A stretch of DNA of 34,068 bases from Chloroflexota bacterium (GCA_019873625.1 JAIOAW010000026.1:1-34068); one strand, 5' to 3'. Shown: positions 1 through 8,253, counted from the first letter of the stretch. Notes: a model not told the origin generated them from the letters alone. A program made the numbers and translations.

Positions 1-328
1 TGCGGGAGGGTTGCTGAAGCTGCGCTTCAGCACTCCATACTCGGAGCGCGGGCCTCCCGGCCCGCGACGCGAGGCAGGAGCCTCGCGCTCCTTATCCCCT
101 CTCCCGCGTTGGCGTGGGAGAGGGCTAGGGTGAGGGCCAAACACCCTCCTGCGACTTCAAGCCCTGCGGGAGGGTTGCTGAAGCTGCGCTTCAGCACTCC
201 ATACTCGGAGCGCGGGCCTCCCGGCCCGCGACGCGAGGCAGGAGCCTCGCGCTCCTTATCCCCTCTCCCGCGTTAGCGCGGGAGAGGGCTAGGGTGAGGG
301 CCAAACACCCTCCCGCGACTTCAAGCCC
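1..328. repeat. 164-bp tandem repeat, two copies, hairpin-rich
   Basis: Bases 1-164 and 165-328 are the same unit. I count three substitutions (111/275, 115/279, 150/314), so about 98% identity. A further 5 bases of unit-like sequence follow at 329-333, and the array may continue left of the window. In copy 1 the unit folds into a 9-bp stem (12-20 with 24-32), an 8-bp stem (47-54 with 59-66), a 7-bp stem (69-75 with 80-86) and a 12-bp stem (97-108 with 113-124). An alternative long-range pairing is 43-50 with 84-91. The 12-bp stem is perfect in copy 2 (261-272 with 277-288); in copy 1 the substitution at 115 leaves a G.U pair. The 12-bp hairpin resembles the REP-like palindromes scattered between genes in many GC-rich bacteria. 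No credible gene lies inside, so 1-430 is non-coding. Confidence 0.9.
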
Positions 329-360
329 TGCGGCGGTTTGACGCCGCGCCGTGCCCTCGC

Positions 361-389
361 TTGCGCGCTCAGGCGCTTTCTGCCATAAT
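361..389 (+). promoter_or_regulatory. candidate sigma-A promoter for the 431-2613 operon
   Basis: A -35-like TTGCGC (361-366) and a -10-like CATAAT (384-389) are separated by 17 bases. This would start transcription near 396, about 35 bases before the first gene. It lies just after the structured repeats. The -10 box matches consensus at five of six positions and the -35 box at only three. Confidence 0.45.
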
Positions 390-430
390 GCCTCGCGGTT
401 TTGCCACATCGAATGGGGAGGTAAAAGGAG

Positions 431-751
431 ATGTTCTTCGAGTTCCGCTTCTACCGCGTCAAAGAGGGGTGCCGCGAGGCCTTTGTCAAACTCATGGAAG
501 AGGAGGTCATCCCCTTCCAAATTTCCAAAGGCATGGTGGTGGTCGGCAGTTTCGTGGGCGAGCAGGAGGAGGATCTCTACGTCTGGATCCGCCGCTTCGA
601 AAGCGAAGAAGAGCGTGAGGCCCTCTACAAAGCCGTATACGAGAGCGATACCTGGAAAAACGTCATCTCACCCAAAGTGGGGGACCTCCTGTATCGCGAA
701 AAGATCGTCGTATACCGCCTGGTGCCCACGCCCAAGTCGGTCATCCGCTGA
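431..751 (+). CDS. NIPSNAP / Dabb-like small ferredoxin-fold protein
   Basis: This 106-residue protein opens with a beta-strand-rich segment (FFEFRFYRVKEG) followed by a helix. The middle holds a V-V-G-S-F strand and a YVWIRRFES segment. This pattern is typical of the NIPSNAP family, whose members are dimeric alpha+beta barrels. Family function is poorly defined; some relatives are monooxygenase-like or stress proteins. The ATG at 431 follows GGGGAGG at 415-421. The gene is first in an apparent operon with the nitroreductase 30 bases downstream and the beta-lactamase-like hydrolase after it. No signal peptide is present, so it is cytoplasmic. The family call is by pattern and the biochemical role is unknown. 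Confidence 0.7.
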   Translation: MFFEFRFYRVKEGCREAFVKLMEEEVIPFQISKGMVVVGSFVGEQEEDLYVWIRRFESEEEREALYKAVYESDTWKNVISPKVGDLLYREKIVVYRLVPTPKSVIR

Positions 752-781
752 ACCTCGAGTCTCTAAAAGGAGGGCCTGCGT

Positions 782-1312
782 ATGGACGTGTTCGAAGCCA
801 TCGAGAAGCGTCACAGTTATCGGGGGCCTTTCAAAGACGTTCCCGTGCCGCGTGAGGATCTGGAGCGCATCGTCCAGGCGGCCCTGCGCGCGCCTTCGGG
901 GTACAATGCGCAGACCACGTCGTTCGTCATCGTGGATGATCCGGCGCTCTTGGCCGCGTTGAGCGCGATGAACCCGGAAAGCGTGGCCCTACGCACGGCC
1001 AAGGCCGTCATCGTCTGCTGTATGGATAAACCCGAGCCGGATTCGGAGCGCATATTCTTCGGGCCGGAGAATTACGGCGCAGCGGTGGAGAACGCCTGGC
1101 TCGCGGCCACGGCCCTCGGCTACGCCACGGTGTGGATTGACGGCTGGCTGCGGCGCGAGGGGCGCGCTCAGGCCGTGGGGCGCCTCCTTGGCGTGCCAGA
1201 AAACGTTGAGGTGCGCGTCTTACTGCCCATCGGCGTGCCGGCGGAGCCGGGCCGCCAGCGCGAAAAGCGCCCCTTCCACGAACGCGCCTGGTGGAACCGC
1301 TACGGCGGGTGA
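782..1312 (+). CDS. nitroreductase family protein (FMN-dependent)
   Basis: The 176-residue length and the N-terminus (AIEKRHSYRGPF) match the nitroreductase superfamily, in which the R-x-S-x-R motif helps bind FMN phosphate. A second conserved block, APSGYNAQ at about residues 37-44, is the usual helix-capping segment near the flavin. The central G-A-A-V-E-N-A-W-L-A-A region is the family's dimer and cofactor helix. Members use NAD(P)H to reduce nitro compounds, quinones, flavins or similar substrates; the substrate here cannot be read from sequence. An AAGGAGG site (767-773) sits 8 bases before the ATG. The gene lies between the NIPSNAP-like and beta-lactamase-like genes on the same strand with short gaps, so cotranscription is likely. 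Confidence 0.85.
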   Translation: MDVFEAIEKRHSYRGPFKDVPVPREDLERIVQAALRAPSGYNAQTTSFVIVDDPALLAALSAMNPESVALRTAKAVIVCCMDKPEPDSERIFFGPENYGAAVENAWLAATALGYATVWIDGWLRREGRAQAVGRLLGVPENVEVRVLLPIGVPAEPGRQREKRPFHERAWWNRYGG

Positions 1313-1344
1313 TGAATATCGCAACACGCTAGGAAAGAAGCACG

Positions 1345-2613
1345 ATGCAAGACGCTGACACATTCCCCTATGCCGTAATGCCGCCGGAAAGCGTGGGCCT
1401 TTCTTCCAAGCGGCTTGAGCGCATAACGCGCCTGCTGGAAGGCTATGTGGAAAGGGGCCAGGTGGCCGGGTTCTTGGCCGCCGTGGCCCGGAAAGGATAC
1501 ATTGTCTACTCAGAATGCCTGGGCTGGGCCGACCGTGAGGCGGGGTTGCCCATCCGGCCGGAGACGATCTTTCGCATCTACTCGATGAGCAAGCCGATTA
1601 CGGCTGCCGCCTTGATGACCCTCTACGAGGAGGGGCACTTTCGGCTGGATGACCCCGTTTCCGCGTACATCCCCGCCTTCAAAGAGACGCCGGTCTATGC
1701 CGGCGAGGGAGGCTTGGGCATTGCCACGGCGCCCGCCGAGCGCCCGATGACGATTCGGCACCTCTTTACCCACACCTCGGGGCTGGTGTACCCGGCCGGC
1801 ATTTTGGAGGGCGAACAGGTTCACCCCATAGAGCGCTTATTCGCCGAGCGCCTGCGGGAGCATCACGGGGGCGATGCGGATTGGCTGTTTGACGGCGATC
1901 TGGCCGCCTTCGTCGAGTTCGTGGCCCAAATCCCGCTGGCGCACCAGCCGGGCACCGTGTGGCATTATGGCGTCTCGGTGGACGTCTTGGGGCGGCTGGT
2001 GGAGATCTTTTCGGGCAAGACGTTCGGCGAATTCCTGCGCGAACGCCTCTTTGAGCCGCTGGGGATGAAGGACACGGCCTTTTTCGTGCCGCCGGCCAAG
2101 TTGGAGCGCTTTTCCGTCGTATACGGCCCCGATGAAGCCGGGCGCCTCGCCCCACTGGACGGCCGCGACGGGGGCTTCTCTCGGCCAAGGGCCTTTGAAA
2201 TGCCCGGCGGGGGCCTGGTGGCCACGGCGGGAGATTACCTCCGCTTTGCGCAGATGATGCTCAACGGGGGCGAGTTGGGCGGCGTACGCGTCTTGGGCCG
2301 CAAGACGGTGGAGTTTATGTGCCTTGACCATATGCCCACCACGGCCAAACCCTTCTCGATGGATGGCGATGGGATGTGGCATGGCTATGGCCATGCCTTG
2401 GGGTTTGCCATGGTCAAAGAGCCAGCCCTCACGGGGCTTCCTCACTCCAAGGGGACGTTTCATTGGGCGGGGGCGGCGGCCACCTATTTCTGGGTGGACC
2501 CGCAGGAGGAACTCATCGGCCTCTTGATGCCTCAATTTATGGGGCTGGGCCGGGCCTCTTACCCCTTCCAAGAGCAGTTCCGCACCTTGGTCTATCAGGC
2601 CCTGGTGGATTGA
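1345..2613 (+). CDS. serine beta-lactamase / class C esterase-like hydrolase
   Basis: This 422-residue protein belongs to the beta-lactamase (PF00144-type) family of serine hydrolases, which includes EstB-like esterases, D-aminopeptidases and transpeptidase-like enzymes. The catalytic S-x-x-K tetrad SMSK is at residues 80-83. A Tyr motif (HYGVS, Y208) fills the place of the Y-x-N element. A WAGAAATYFWVDP block near the C-terminus matches the K/H-x-G region of the EstB-like subgroup. There is no signal peptide, which favours an intracellular esterase over true antibiotic resistance. AGGAAAG (1331-1337) precedes the ATG. It ends the operon that starts at 431 and meets a minus-strand gene across a long hairpin. 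The substrate is unknown. Confidence 0.88.
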   Translation: MQDADTFPYAVMPPESVGLSSKRLERITRLLEGYVERGQVAGFLAAVARKGYIVYSECLGWADREAGLPIRPETIFRIYSMSKPITAAALMTLYEEGHFRLDDPVSAYIPAFKETPVYAGEGGLGIATAPAERPMTIRHLFTHTSGLVYPAGILEGEQVHPIERLFAERLREHHGGDADWLFDGDLAAFVEFVAQIPLAHQPGTVWHYGVSVDVLGRLVEIFSGKTFGEFLRERLFEPLGMKDTAFFVPPAKLERFSVVYGPDEAGRLAPLDGRDGGFSRPRAFEMPGGGLVATAGDYLRFAQMMLNGGELGGVRVLGRKTVEFMCLDHMPTTAKPFSMDGDGMWHGYGHALGFAMVKEPALTGLPHSKGTFHWAGAAATYFWVDPQEELIGLLMPQFMGLGRASYPFQEQFRTLVYQALVD

Positions 2614-2672
2614 CCGCGATGACGACCCCGTTCCTCAGAGCCGCCTAAGCCTTGCGCGAAGGGGGCAAAGGT

Positions 2673-2718
2673 AGCCACTCTGGGAGGCCGCCCCGAGGCG
2701 CGGTCTCTCAGAGTGGCT
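2673..2718. terminator. long hairpin between convergent genes
   Basis: Bases 2673-2691 pair with 2700-2718 to give a 19-bp stem containing two G.U pairs, with an 8-base loop. It lies in the 133-base gap between the convergent hydrolase (ends 2613) and ATPase/propeller gene (ends 2747). There is no strong T-run on either side, so it is a structural terminator candidate acting on both strands rather than a textbook one. Confidence 0.6.
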
Positions 2719-2746
2719 CCTTGGGTGGGGGCGAAGGAATACCGCC

Positions 2747-4831
2747 TCATGGCCCCCAATGCGGCCACTGTTCCAGCGCCGTGCTCGTCGTCAGGTTGAG
2801 GCGCTCGCCCGTTTGCGTATCGAGGCGGTAGATATCCCAGCCCTTGTCTCGGTTTGAGTACCATACCAGGTAGCGGCCCCAGGGTGCCCAGGCGGGGCCG
2901 TGGTCGTTGGCATAGGTATCTTGGCTGAGGTTGCGCAGGTTCGAGCCATCCGGCGCGGCGCTATAGATTTCCATATTGCCGTCGCGGTAACTCTCCCAAG
3001 TGATCTCGCCCTCTGGCGACCACGTGGGCGCCTGGTCGGTAGCGGGGTCGTTCGTAAAGCGCACCACGGCACCCGTGGCCAGTTCAAGGATGTAGATCTC
3101 GAGGTTGCCGTCCCGATCGGAGACGAAGGCCAGCCGCGAGCCATCGGGGGACCAAGCAGGGCTGTAATCGGCGGCGCTGTGGCGCGTCAACCGCTTCGGG
3201 TTTGAGCCGTCGGCGTTCATCACATAGAGTTCCCAGTTGCCGTCTCGATACGAGGCAAAGGCAATCTGTTTGCCATCGGGCGACCATGTCGGCGTCCAAT
3301 CTTCGGCGGCGTTCCGCGTGAGGTTCTGCTGATCGCTCCCGTCGGCGTTCATCACATACACCTCGCGGTTGCCATCCCGGTCGGAGACGAAGGCGATGCG
3401 GCGCCCATCGGGCGAGACGGCCGGCGCCGTATCGTTTGCCTCGTTGAAGGTCAGGCGCGTGGGGTCCGAACCATCCGCCCGCATATGGTAAATGGCCCAT
3501 TTATCCTGCGGCGTGGCCTTGGCGATGTACACGATGCTCCCCCCTAAGACACCCCGCTCCGGCGTGATCGAGGGCACGGGCGATGGGGAATTGCCCGTTG
3601 GGGCCTCTTCTGGCGTGGGGGTTGCCGTCCAGATAGTTTGCACTTCGCGAGAACGCCACACAAAGGCAATGGCCCCCACCAGGAAGACGGCGATGGCGCT
3701 CAGCACCACGCTCATCCAATCGACGCGTTGGCGCCGCCAGGGAGAGATGGCCCTTTGGCGGATGGGTTGAACCCCCGGCGCGCGGCGCACCACCGCGGCG
3801 AGGCTCTGGGTCTGCTTGATCCAGTGAAAGAATAGCCCATTGCGGATGCGAAAGGTCCGCCCTCCCAATTCCTCCAAAATGCCCCGCCTTTCAAGGCGAT
3901 CGAGCACCTCGTCGGCGGCCTCTTTGGAGAGGCGCACGTGGGCGCGCGCCAAGTGCAGCATCACATCCTCGGCGGTGCCCAGGCCCTGGTTGCCGATGCG
4001 TTCCGCAAATACGCAGAGCACCACGCGCTCCAGGGGGCTGGCCGCCTGCCAAAGCGTTTCGAACTCCGCCGAGGCCTCGGCGACGATTCTCTCTGCGGCG
4101 CGGTCTACATCCGGCAGGCTCACCCAACCGTGGCGCTCGCGGGCCTCAAAAAGGAGCCGCCCGAAATGCTGGACGAAAAGCGGCTCCCCGCCGGAGAGGA
4201 CGTGAATGCGCCGCACGGATTCGGGGTCAAAGTGGATCGTTCCCTCGGTGAGGAACATCAGGAGTTCGGAGGTATCGTCAAGGGAGAAGGGGCCGAGCAC
4301 CAGCGTGCGGCCGGGCAGCGCCCCTAGGGGCTGGGTCATCTCCTCCGGTTTGCCCTCCACGGCGATCAGGATGGCCAGCGAAGGCGCTTGCCGCAGGGCC
4401 TCTGCGAGCGCCTCCAGGGCGTGCGCCCCGTTCATCTCCCCCAGGCTGCGGATGGGCAAGGCGTCAAAACAAAAGAGGGCGATACGCCCTTCGGGCACAT
4501 CGCGCTGAAGCGCCCGGAACGCCTCGGCGAGGGGAAGGGAGGGCGCCTCTTGCCCTAGGGTAGAGGCCATCTCGCGCATCAAAGCCTGAGGAACGGATGC
4601 CCCGGGCACAGGGGCCTCGCCCCACAGGATGTGATACACCTCGTAGCGACTGCCGAGCCGCAAAGGGAGTTGGTTGAGGAAAGAAGTCTTTCCGATGCGG
4701 CGTTTGCCAAAGAGGAAGAACAGCCGCGCGCCTTCCAAAAGCCCCTCTTGTAGGCGCTCAAACAGGGCATCTCGGCCGTAAAAGGGATCCTCTTCGGTTA
4801 GGGGGCGATCCGTGATAAACGGGTTGCGCAA
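2747..4831 (-). CDS. single-pass membrane protein: P-loop ATPase fused to PD40/TolB-like beta-propeller
   Basis: The 694-residue product has three parts. Residues 1-350 form a P-loop NTPase: the NPFITDRP...FYGRD opening is typical of AAA_16-type ATPases, Walker A is GKRRIGKTS (42-50), a Walker B-like strand ends ALFCFD (118-122), and a winged-helix-like region follows at about 265-340. A basic stretch (350-370) precedes one transmembrane helix (about 372-392). A Pro/Thr-rich linker (400-428) then leads to five or six PD40/TolB-like blades (430-694) with repeated SPDG, FVSDRDGN and MNADGS motifs. By the positive-inside rule the ATPase is cytoplasmic and the propeller extracytoplasmic. The start is TTG (4829-4831): an in-frame stop lies 42 bases upstream, shared with the preceding gene, and GGAG lies about 11 bases before it. 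Function is unknown; signalling across the membrane is an inference. Confidence 0.8.
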   Translation of the reverse strand: MRNPFITDRPLTEEDPFYGRDALFERLQEGLLEGARLFFLFGKRRIGKTSFLNQLPLRLGSRYEVYHILWGEAPVPGASVPQALMREMASTLGQEAPSLPLAEAFRALQRDVPEGRIALFCFDALPIRSLGEMNGAHALEALAEALRQAPSLAILIAVEGKPEEMTQPLGALPGRTLVLGPFSLDDTSELLMFLTEGTIHFDPESVRRIHVLSGGEPLFVQHFGRLLFEARERHGWVSLPDVDRAAERIVAEASAEFETLWQAASPLERVVLCVFAERIGNQGLGTAEDVMLHLARAHVRLSKEAADEVLDRLERRGILEELGGRTFRIRNGLFFHWIKQTQSLAAVVRRAPGVQPIRQRAISPWRRQRVDWMSVVLSAIAVFLVGAIAFVWRSREVQTIWTATPTPEEAPTGNSPSPVPSITPERGVLGGSIVYIAKATPQDKWAIYHMRADGSDPTRLTFNEANDTAPAVSPDGRRIAFVSDRDGNREVYVMNADGSDQQNLTRNAAEDWTPTWSPDGKQIAFASYRDGNWELYVMNADGSNPKRLTRHSAADYSPAWSPDGSRLAFVSDRDGNLEIYILELATGAVVRFTNDPATDQAPTWSPEGEITWESYRDGNMEIYSAAPDGSNLRNLSQDTYANDHGPAWAPWGRYLVWYSNRDKGWDIYRLDTQTGERLNLTTSTALEQWPHWGP

Positions 4832-4870
4832 AGGTGGGCCATCTCCATCGGGCAGGGTAGGGGAGAGAGA

Positions 4871-5575
4871 TCACCCTCGGTAAAGGATGCGCCCGCATCC
4901 CTCGCAAAGGACGATCGTCTCATCGCCGCGCTCGATCATCTGAGCCTTTCCGGAGGGCACCGAGACGCGGCAAGCCTGACAAATGCCATCTCGCACGGGG
5001 GCGAGGGGCGTTCCCCCCTTGGTACGGCGCAGCGCATCGTATACCACGAGGGCACGCGCCTCGATTTGGCTCCGCAGGCGCTCGCGTTCCTCCTGCAAGG
5101 CCTGCAGGCGGGCGCGGAGTTCGTGATAGAGGGCCGTATCCGCCTCGCGTTCCGCGGCCCAATGCGCCTCGAAGGCGGCCAGTTCGGCCTCCCCCTGAGA
5201 GGTCTCGCGCTCCAGGGCCTCCACCGCTTCCATCAGGTCAAGGAGCGACTCTTCGATTTGGCTGATGCGCTGTTTGAGATGCTCGCAATCGCGCCGAAGG
5301 TTCTCCAATTCGCGTGAGGAGGTGATGCGCCCGCTGTAAAGGGCCTCTTCGGCCTGCCGAACCTTCTCTTGGAGTGTGCTCAATTCGAGTTCGCCATCTC
5401 GCAAGGCGCCACGCTTTTGGCTGAGGGCTGTTCGGCGGGCCTCTTGGGCTTGGCGCGCGGCCTCTAAAGGCGATGAATCGGCCAGGCGCTGGCGCACGGC
5501 CTGATAGAGCCGCCCCTTTTCATCCCACTCTTGATCTATGGCATTCAATCGGCAAAGGGCCTCGATGAGGTGCAC
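4871..5575 (-). CDS. COG1579-like coiled-coil protein with C4 zinc ribbon
   Basis: The 234-residue protein has a long N-terminal alpha-helical hairpin (about residues 1-180), rich in Glu, Arg, Leu and Ala heptads. A C-terminal zinc ribbon follows with two Cys pairs, C-x-x-C in ICQACR and C-x-x-C in LCEGCG. This is the layout of the COG1579 family of predicted nucleic-acid-binding proteins, common in Chloroflexota and Actinobacteria and with no settled function. The start is a GTG (5573-5575) placed 9 bases after GGGAGGG; the nearby ATG is out of frame. The ATPase/propeller gene follows 39 bases downstream on the same strand, so the two probably share a transcript. There is no signal peptide or membrane segment. 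Confidence 0.8.
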   Translation of the reverse strand: MHLIEALCRLNAIDQEWDEKGRLYQAVRQRLADSSPLEAARQAQEARRTALSQKRGALRDGELELSTLQEKVRQAEEALYSGRITSSRELENLRRDCEHLKQRISQIEESLLDLMEAVEALERETSQGEAELAAFEAHWAAEREADTALYHELRARLQALQEERERLRSQIEARALVVYDALRRTKGGTPLAPVRDGICQACRVSVPSGKAQMIERGDETIVLCEGCGRILYRG

Positions 5576-5622
5576 GGGTCATCCCTCCCGGTGCGCAGAT
5601 GGCCCAACGTCAGGTGAAAGCG

Positions 5623-5651
5623 AGTATACCACGCCCTTAGGGGGGCGGCAA
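5623..5651 (-). promoter_or_regulatory. sigma-A promoter for the zinc-ribbon / ATPase-propeller pair
   Basis: On the minus strand a -35 TTGCCG (5646-5651) and a -10 TATACT (5623-5628) are 17 bases apart. Transcription would start near 5616, about 40 bases before the GTG start at 5575. The -35 box lies inside the last codons of the upstream glycosyltransferase gene. Confidence 0.65.
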
Positions 5652-7571
5652 CTCGATGACGCCGGCCAGGTGCACCTCGCCGAGGAGGAGTTTATCCTGC
5701 CCATCGGGCGTGGTGAGGCGCTGGCCGGTTTGCGGGTCATACAGGCCCACGTAGAGAAGAAGGGTGCTCGGCGCACCCTCCGGCAAAAAGAGGCCGTGAC
5801 GATCCAAAATGGTCTCGCCGGGTGCCCAAATGGTGGTGGGGGCGCGGCCTGCAGCGGGGATGCCGTCATGTTGGGCCACCAAGCGCCCCGCGCTATCTAG
5901 GGCGTGCACGAAGACGGCTAGGTTCCCTGAAATGGGCTGTTCGGCCTGCCACAGGAGGGCCAAGGTGACGGCCCCCCCTTGGGGGATATCGTCCGTCCAT
6001 ATGGCGCTTTCAAGGCGGATGTAGCCCAACGTTTGGCCAATGGGCGCCTGGCGCCAGGCGCCCTGGGGCGTGGCATAAGCGCGGTAGAGCGTATTCCCCT
6101 GCCATTCGCCGCCGGCGGGGTAAAAGGTGCCGTCGAGCCATTCCAGAAGGGGTGCGTTCGGGCCATAGTCCCCCATATGAAAGACGAACCAGAGGCGATG
6201 GTGCGTGCGCCCGTATGCCTCGAGGCGCGCGATGAGGCGATCCATCGGCTCGATGATCGGCTCCCAGCGCTGAGCGTAGAACCACGGTGCGTCTTGAGGG
6301 GAGCGCAAAGCCTCATACCACCCGGCCCGCGCCAACACGTTGAAAAAGACGAAATCTTGCGGCCCGGCGTGCTGGGCCAGGTAGCGGTAATCTTCCGTGG
6401 GGTCAAAAGGATCCGTAACCTCGAGCGTCTTTTCATAGACGAATCGCGTACTACTCGGCCAGTAAAAGAAGGCAAAGAGGACCAGGGCGATGGGCAACAG
6501 GATTTTGGCCCTTTGGGCCAAACGGTCCAACGCCCAGCCCACGGCAAGGCCGAATAGGGCGCTGGCCGGCACAAGGTGGCGGACGGCGAACCACAAGGTG
6601 CGCACGCTGTAGGCCACGCCGATGATGCTCCACCCCACGGCGAGGAAGGGCAGGAGCAGGCCCCTGGCCTCCGTGCGGCGCCATGGTCGGGCCGCCGCGC
6701 CCAAGAGGAGCACCCCGCCCAGGAGCCATTCCACGCCCGGCCGCGTGCCATACGCAAAGGCCAGCCCTCCCCAGCAGGCCTTGAGGAGGGAGAGCATCTC
6801 CAAAAGCGCGTTTTCGCCTCCGGGGCCGCTCCCCAGGCGCGCCGTGAGCGTGCCGTAGGCGTAAAAGAGCCAAGGGAGGTATAGAGCGAGCACGCCCAAC
6901 CCCACGAACATCAGCCGCTTCCAGCGGCGCGGGTAGGCCAAGAGGCCATAGGCCCACACCCCGGCCACGGCCCAGGCGGTGTGGTATAGCGTGTAAAGGC
7001 TCAATAGGGTGCTGAAAAGGAGCGCGGCCTCCCAGCGCCACGAGGGCGTGCGGAGACTGCGGATGAGGCACCATACGGTGAGGAGCACGGCGAGCGCCGA
7101 AAGGGCGTACATCCGCGCCACCTGCCCATAATAGACGAGGAGCGGCCACACGGCCGCGTAGGCGGCGGCCAAAATCGCCAAACGCGCGGGGTGTTTTGCC
7201 CCCCAGGAGATGGCCCATTCCCTGGCGGCGGCATAGGCCGTAGGGATGGCCAAAACGCCCCAAAAGGCCGAAAAGAGGCGGATGCCCCACCCCGTGATGC
7301 CCCCTTTGGGCAGGCCCACCAAAAGCCACAGTTTGAGGAGGGCCATATAGAGCGGGGGGTGGCGGTCTTCGGCGGCCACGCGCACGAGGTCTGCCCAGGG
7401 GAGGCTGGCATGGGCCAGGCTCCAACCCTCATCCCAACGCAACACCGGGCCGCCCAAGCGGTAAAGGCGCAGCGCAAACCCCAAGAGGGTCAGGGCGCCC
7501 ACCCACAGGGCGGGGAATTGCCCAAGGCTCCGGGCGCTCTCGATCAAGGGGCGGAATCTAACGCGGTTCAT
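5637..7571 (-). CDS. GT39/ArnT-like polytopic membrane glycosyltransferase
   Basis: With the ATG at 7571 the product is 644 residues. The N-terminal two thirds contain about ten hydrophobic segments. Two acidic motifs lie in the first extracytoplasmic loop: WDE at 46-48 and DRHPPLY at 69-75. This is the signature of the GT-C fold (GT39/PMT, ArnT-like), which transfers sugar from a polyprenyl-phosphate donor on the outer face of the membrane. The last 130 or so residues form a soluble beta-rich domain often seen on chloroflexotal members. An upstream in-frame ATG at 7634 exists, but the internal ATG follows a GAGG site and overlaps the maf stop by 14 bases, a typical coupled start. Acceptor and donor are unknown. 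Confidence 0.82.
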   Translation of the reverse strand: MNRVRFRPLIESARSLGQFPALWVGALTLLGFALRLYRLGGPVLRWDEGWSLAHASLPWADLVRVAAEDRHPPLYMALLKLWLLVGLPKGGITGWGIRLFSAFWGVLAIPTAYAAAREWAISWGAKHPARLAILAAAYAAVWPLLVYYGQVARMYALSALAVLLTVWCLIRSLRTPSWRWEAALLFSTLLSLYTLYHTAWAVAGVWAYGLLAYPRRWKRLMFVGLGVLALYLPWLFYAYGTLTARLGSGPGGENALLEMLSLLKACWGGLAFAYGTRPGVEWLLGGVLLLGAAARPWRRTEARGLLLPFLAVGWSIIGVAYSVRTLWFAVRHLVPASALFGLAVGWALDRLAQRAKILLPIALVLFAFFYWPSSTRFVYEKTLEVTDPFDPTEDYRYLAQHAGPQDFVFFNVLARAGWYEALRSPQDAPWFYAQRWEPIIEPMDRLIARLEAYGRTHHRLWFVFHMGDYGPNAPLLEWLDGTFYPAGGEWQGNTLYRAYATPQGAWRQAPIGQTLGYIRLESAIWTDDIPQGGAVTLALLWQAEQPISGNLAVFVHALDSAGRLVAQHDGIPAAGRAPTTIWAPGETILDRHGLFLPEGAPSTLLLYVGLYDPQTGQRLTTPDGQDKLLLGEVHLAGVIELPPP

Positions 7572-8253
7572 CGCACCCTCGCACCTGGGCAAGCCACCCG
7601 CCATGCAGGATTTCGCCCGCCCATTCGCACCCACTGTGTTCTACCGCCCAGGGGCAGGCCTCAAGGGGGTGGCGCGGTGGAGATATCCCCCAGCCTTGGA
7701 GAGCGCAGTATAGGTGGCATAGAGGCAGGCCCACCACGTTCGCATAGCAACCCTCCAGCCGTTCCACAGGCGCGAACCCCTCGTGCTGCACGGCATACCC
7801 CCCGGCCTTATCGAGGGGGTCGCCGGTGGCCACATAGCGCTGAATCTCCTCATCGCGATAAGGGCGCATCCAAACGGGCGTTTCGGCCACCCAGGCTCCC
7901 TGGCGGTGGGCCAAGGCCCACCACAGGGCAAACCCCGAATCCACCAGGTGGCGGCGCCCTCGCAGGCGTTCCAGCATAGATACGGCCTCTTGGGGGGAAC
8001 CGGGCTTGCCGAGGATCTCCCCCTCGAGGACGACGAGGGTATCCGCCGCGATGATGAGGGCCTCCGGAAATTGTTCGGCCACTTTGCGCGCCTTGGCGCA
8101 GGCCAGGCGAAGCGCGAGGGCGCGCGGGTCCGCTGAGGGCGAGAATGACTCATCCACGTCGGCGGGGGCGATGTGGAACGTCAAACCAAGGGCGGCCAAA
8201 AGTTGGCGTCGCCTTGGCGAGGCCGAGGCTAATACAAGATACGTGTGTGCCAT
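7558..8253 (-). CDS. maf: Maf-family nucleoside triphosphate pyrophosphatase with Cys-rich tail
   Basis: Starting at ATG 8253 (GGAG 6 bases upstream) the protein is 231 residues. The Maf signature is clear: SASPRRRQLL (10-19), VDES (33-36) and the catalytic-site AADT with D71. The family hydrolyses non-canonical or bulk NTPs such as dTTP/UTP to monophosphates and can affect septation. The final 63 residues carry six cysteines (169, 179, 183, 200, 209, 227), beyond the usual Maf core; metal binding there is possible but unproven. The longer open frame to 8364 would cross the promoter region and is rejected. The gene is followed, with a 14-base overlap, by the GT39-like gene. Confidence 0.88.
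   Translation of the reverse strand: MAHTYLVLASASPRRRQLLAALGLTFHIAPADVDESFSPSADPRALALRLACAKARKVAEQFPEALIIAADTLVVLEGEILGKPGSPQEAVSMLERLRGRRHLVDSGFALWWALAHRQGAWVAETPVWMRPYRDEEIQRYVATGDPLDKAGGYAVQHEGFAPVERLEGCYANVVGLPLCHLYCALQGWGISPPRHPLEACPWAVEHSGCEWAGEILHGGWLAQVRGCDEPR

Noticed and set aside
1-328. CRISPR array
   Set aside because: The units are 164 bases, adjacent and without spacers, and no cas genes are present.
191-520. Minus-strand open frame of 109 codons over the repeats
   Set aside because: Most of it lies in the structured repeat and the rest opposes the NIPSNAP-like gene; no ribosome site or family likeness.
1837-2571. Long minus-strand open frame of 244 codons
   Set aside because: It is antisense to the beta-lactamase-like gene, which has clear catalytic motifs. 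GC-rich codon bias creates such shadows.
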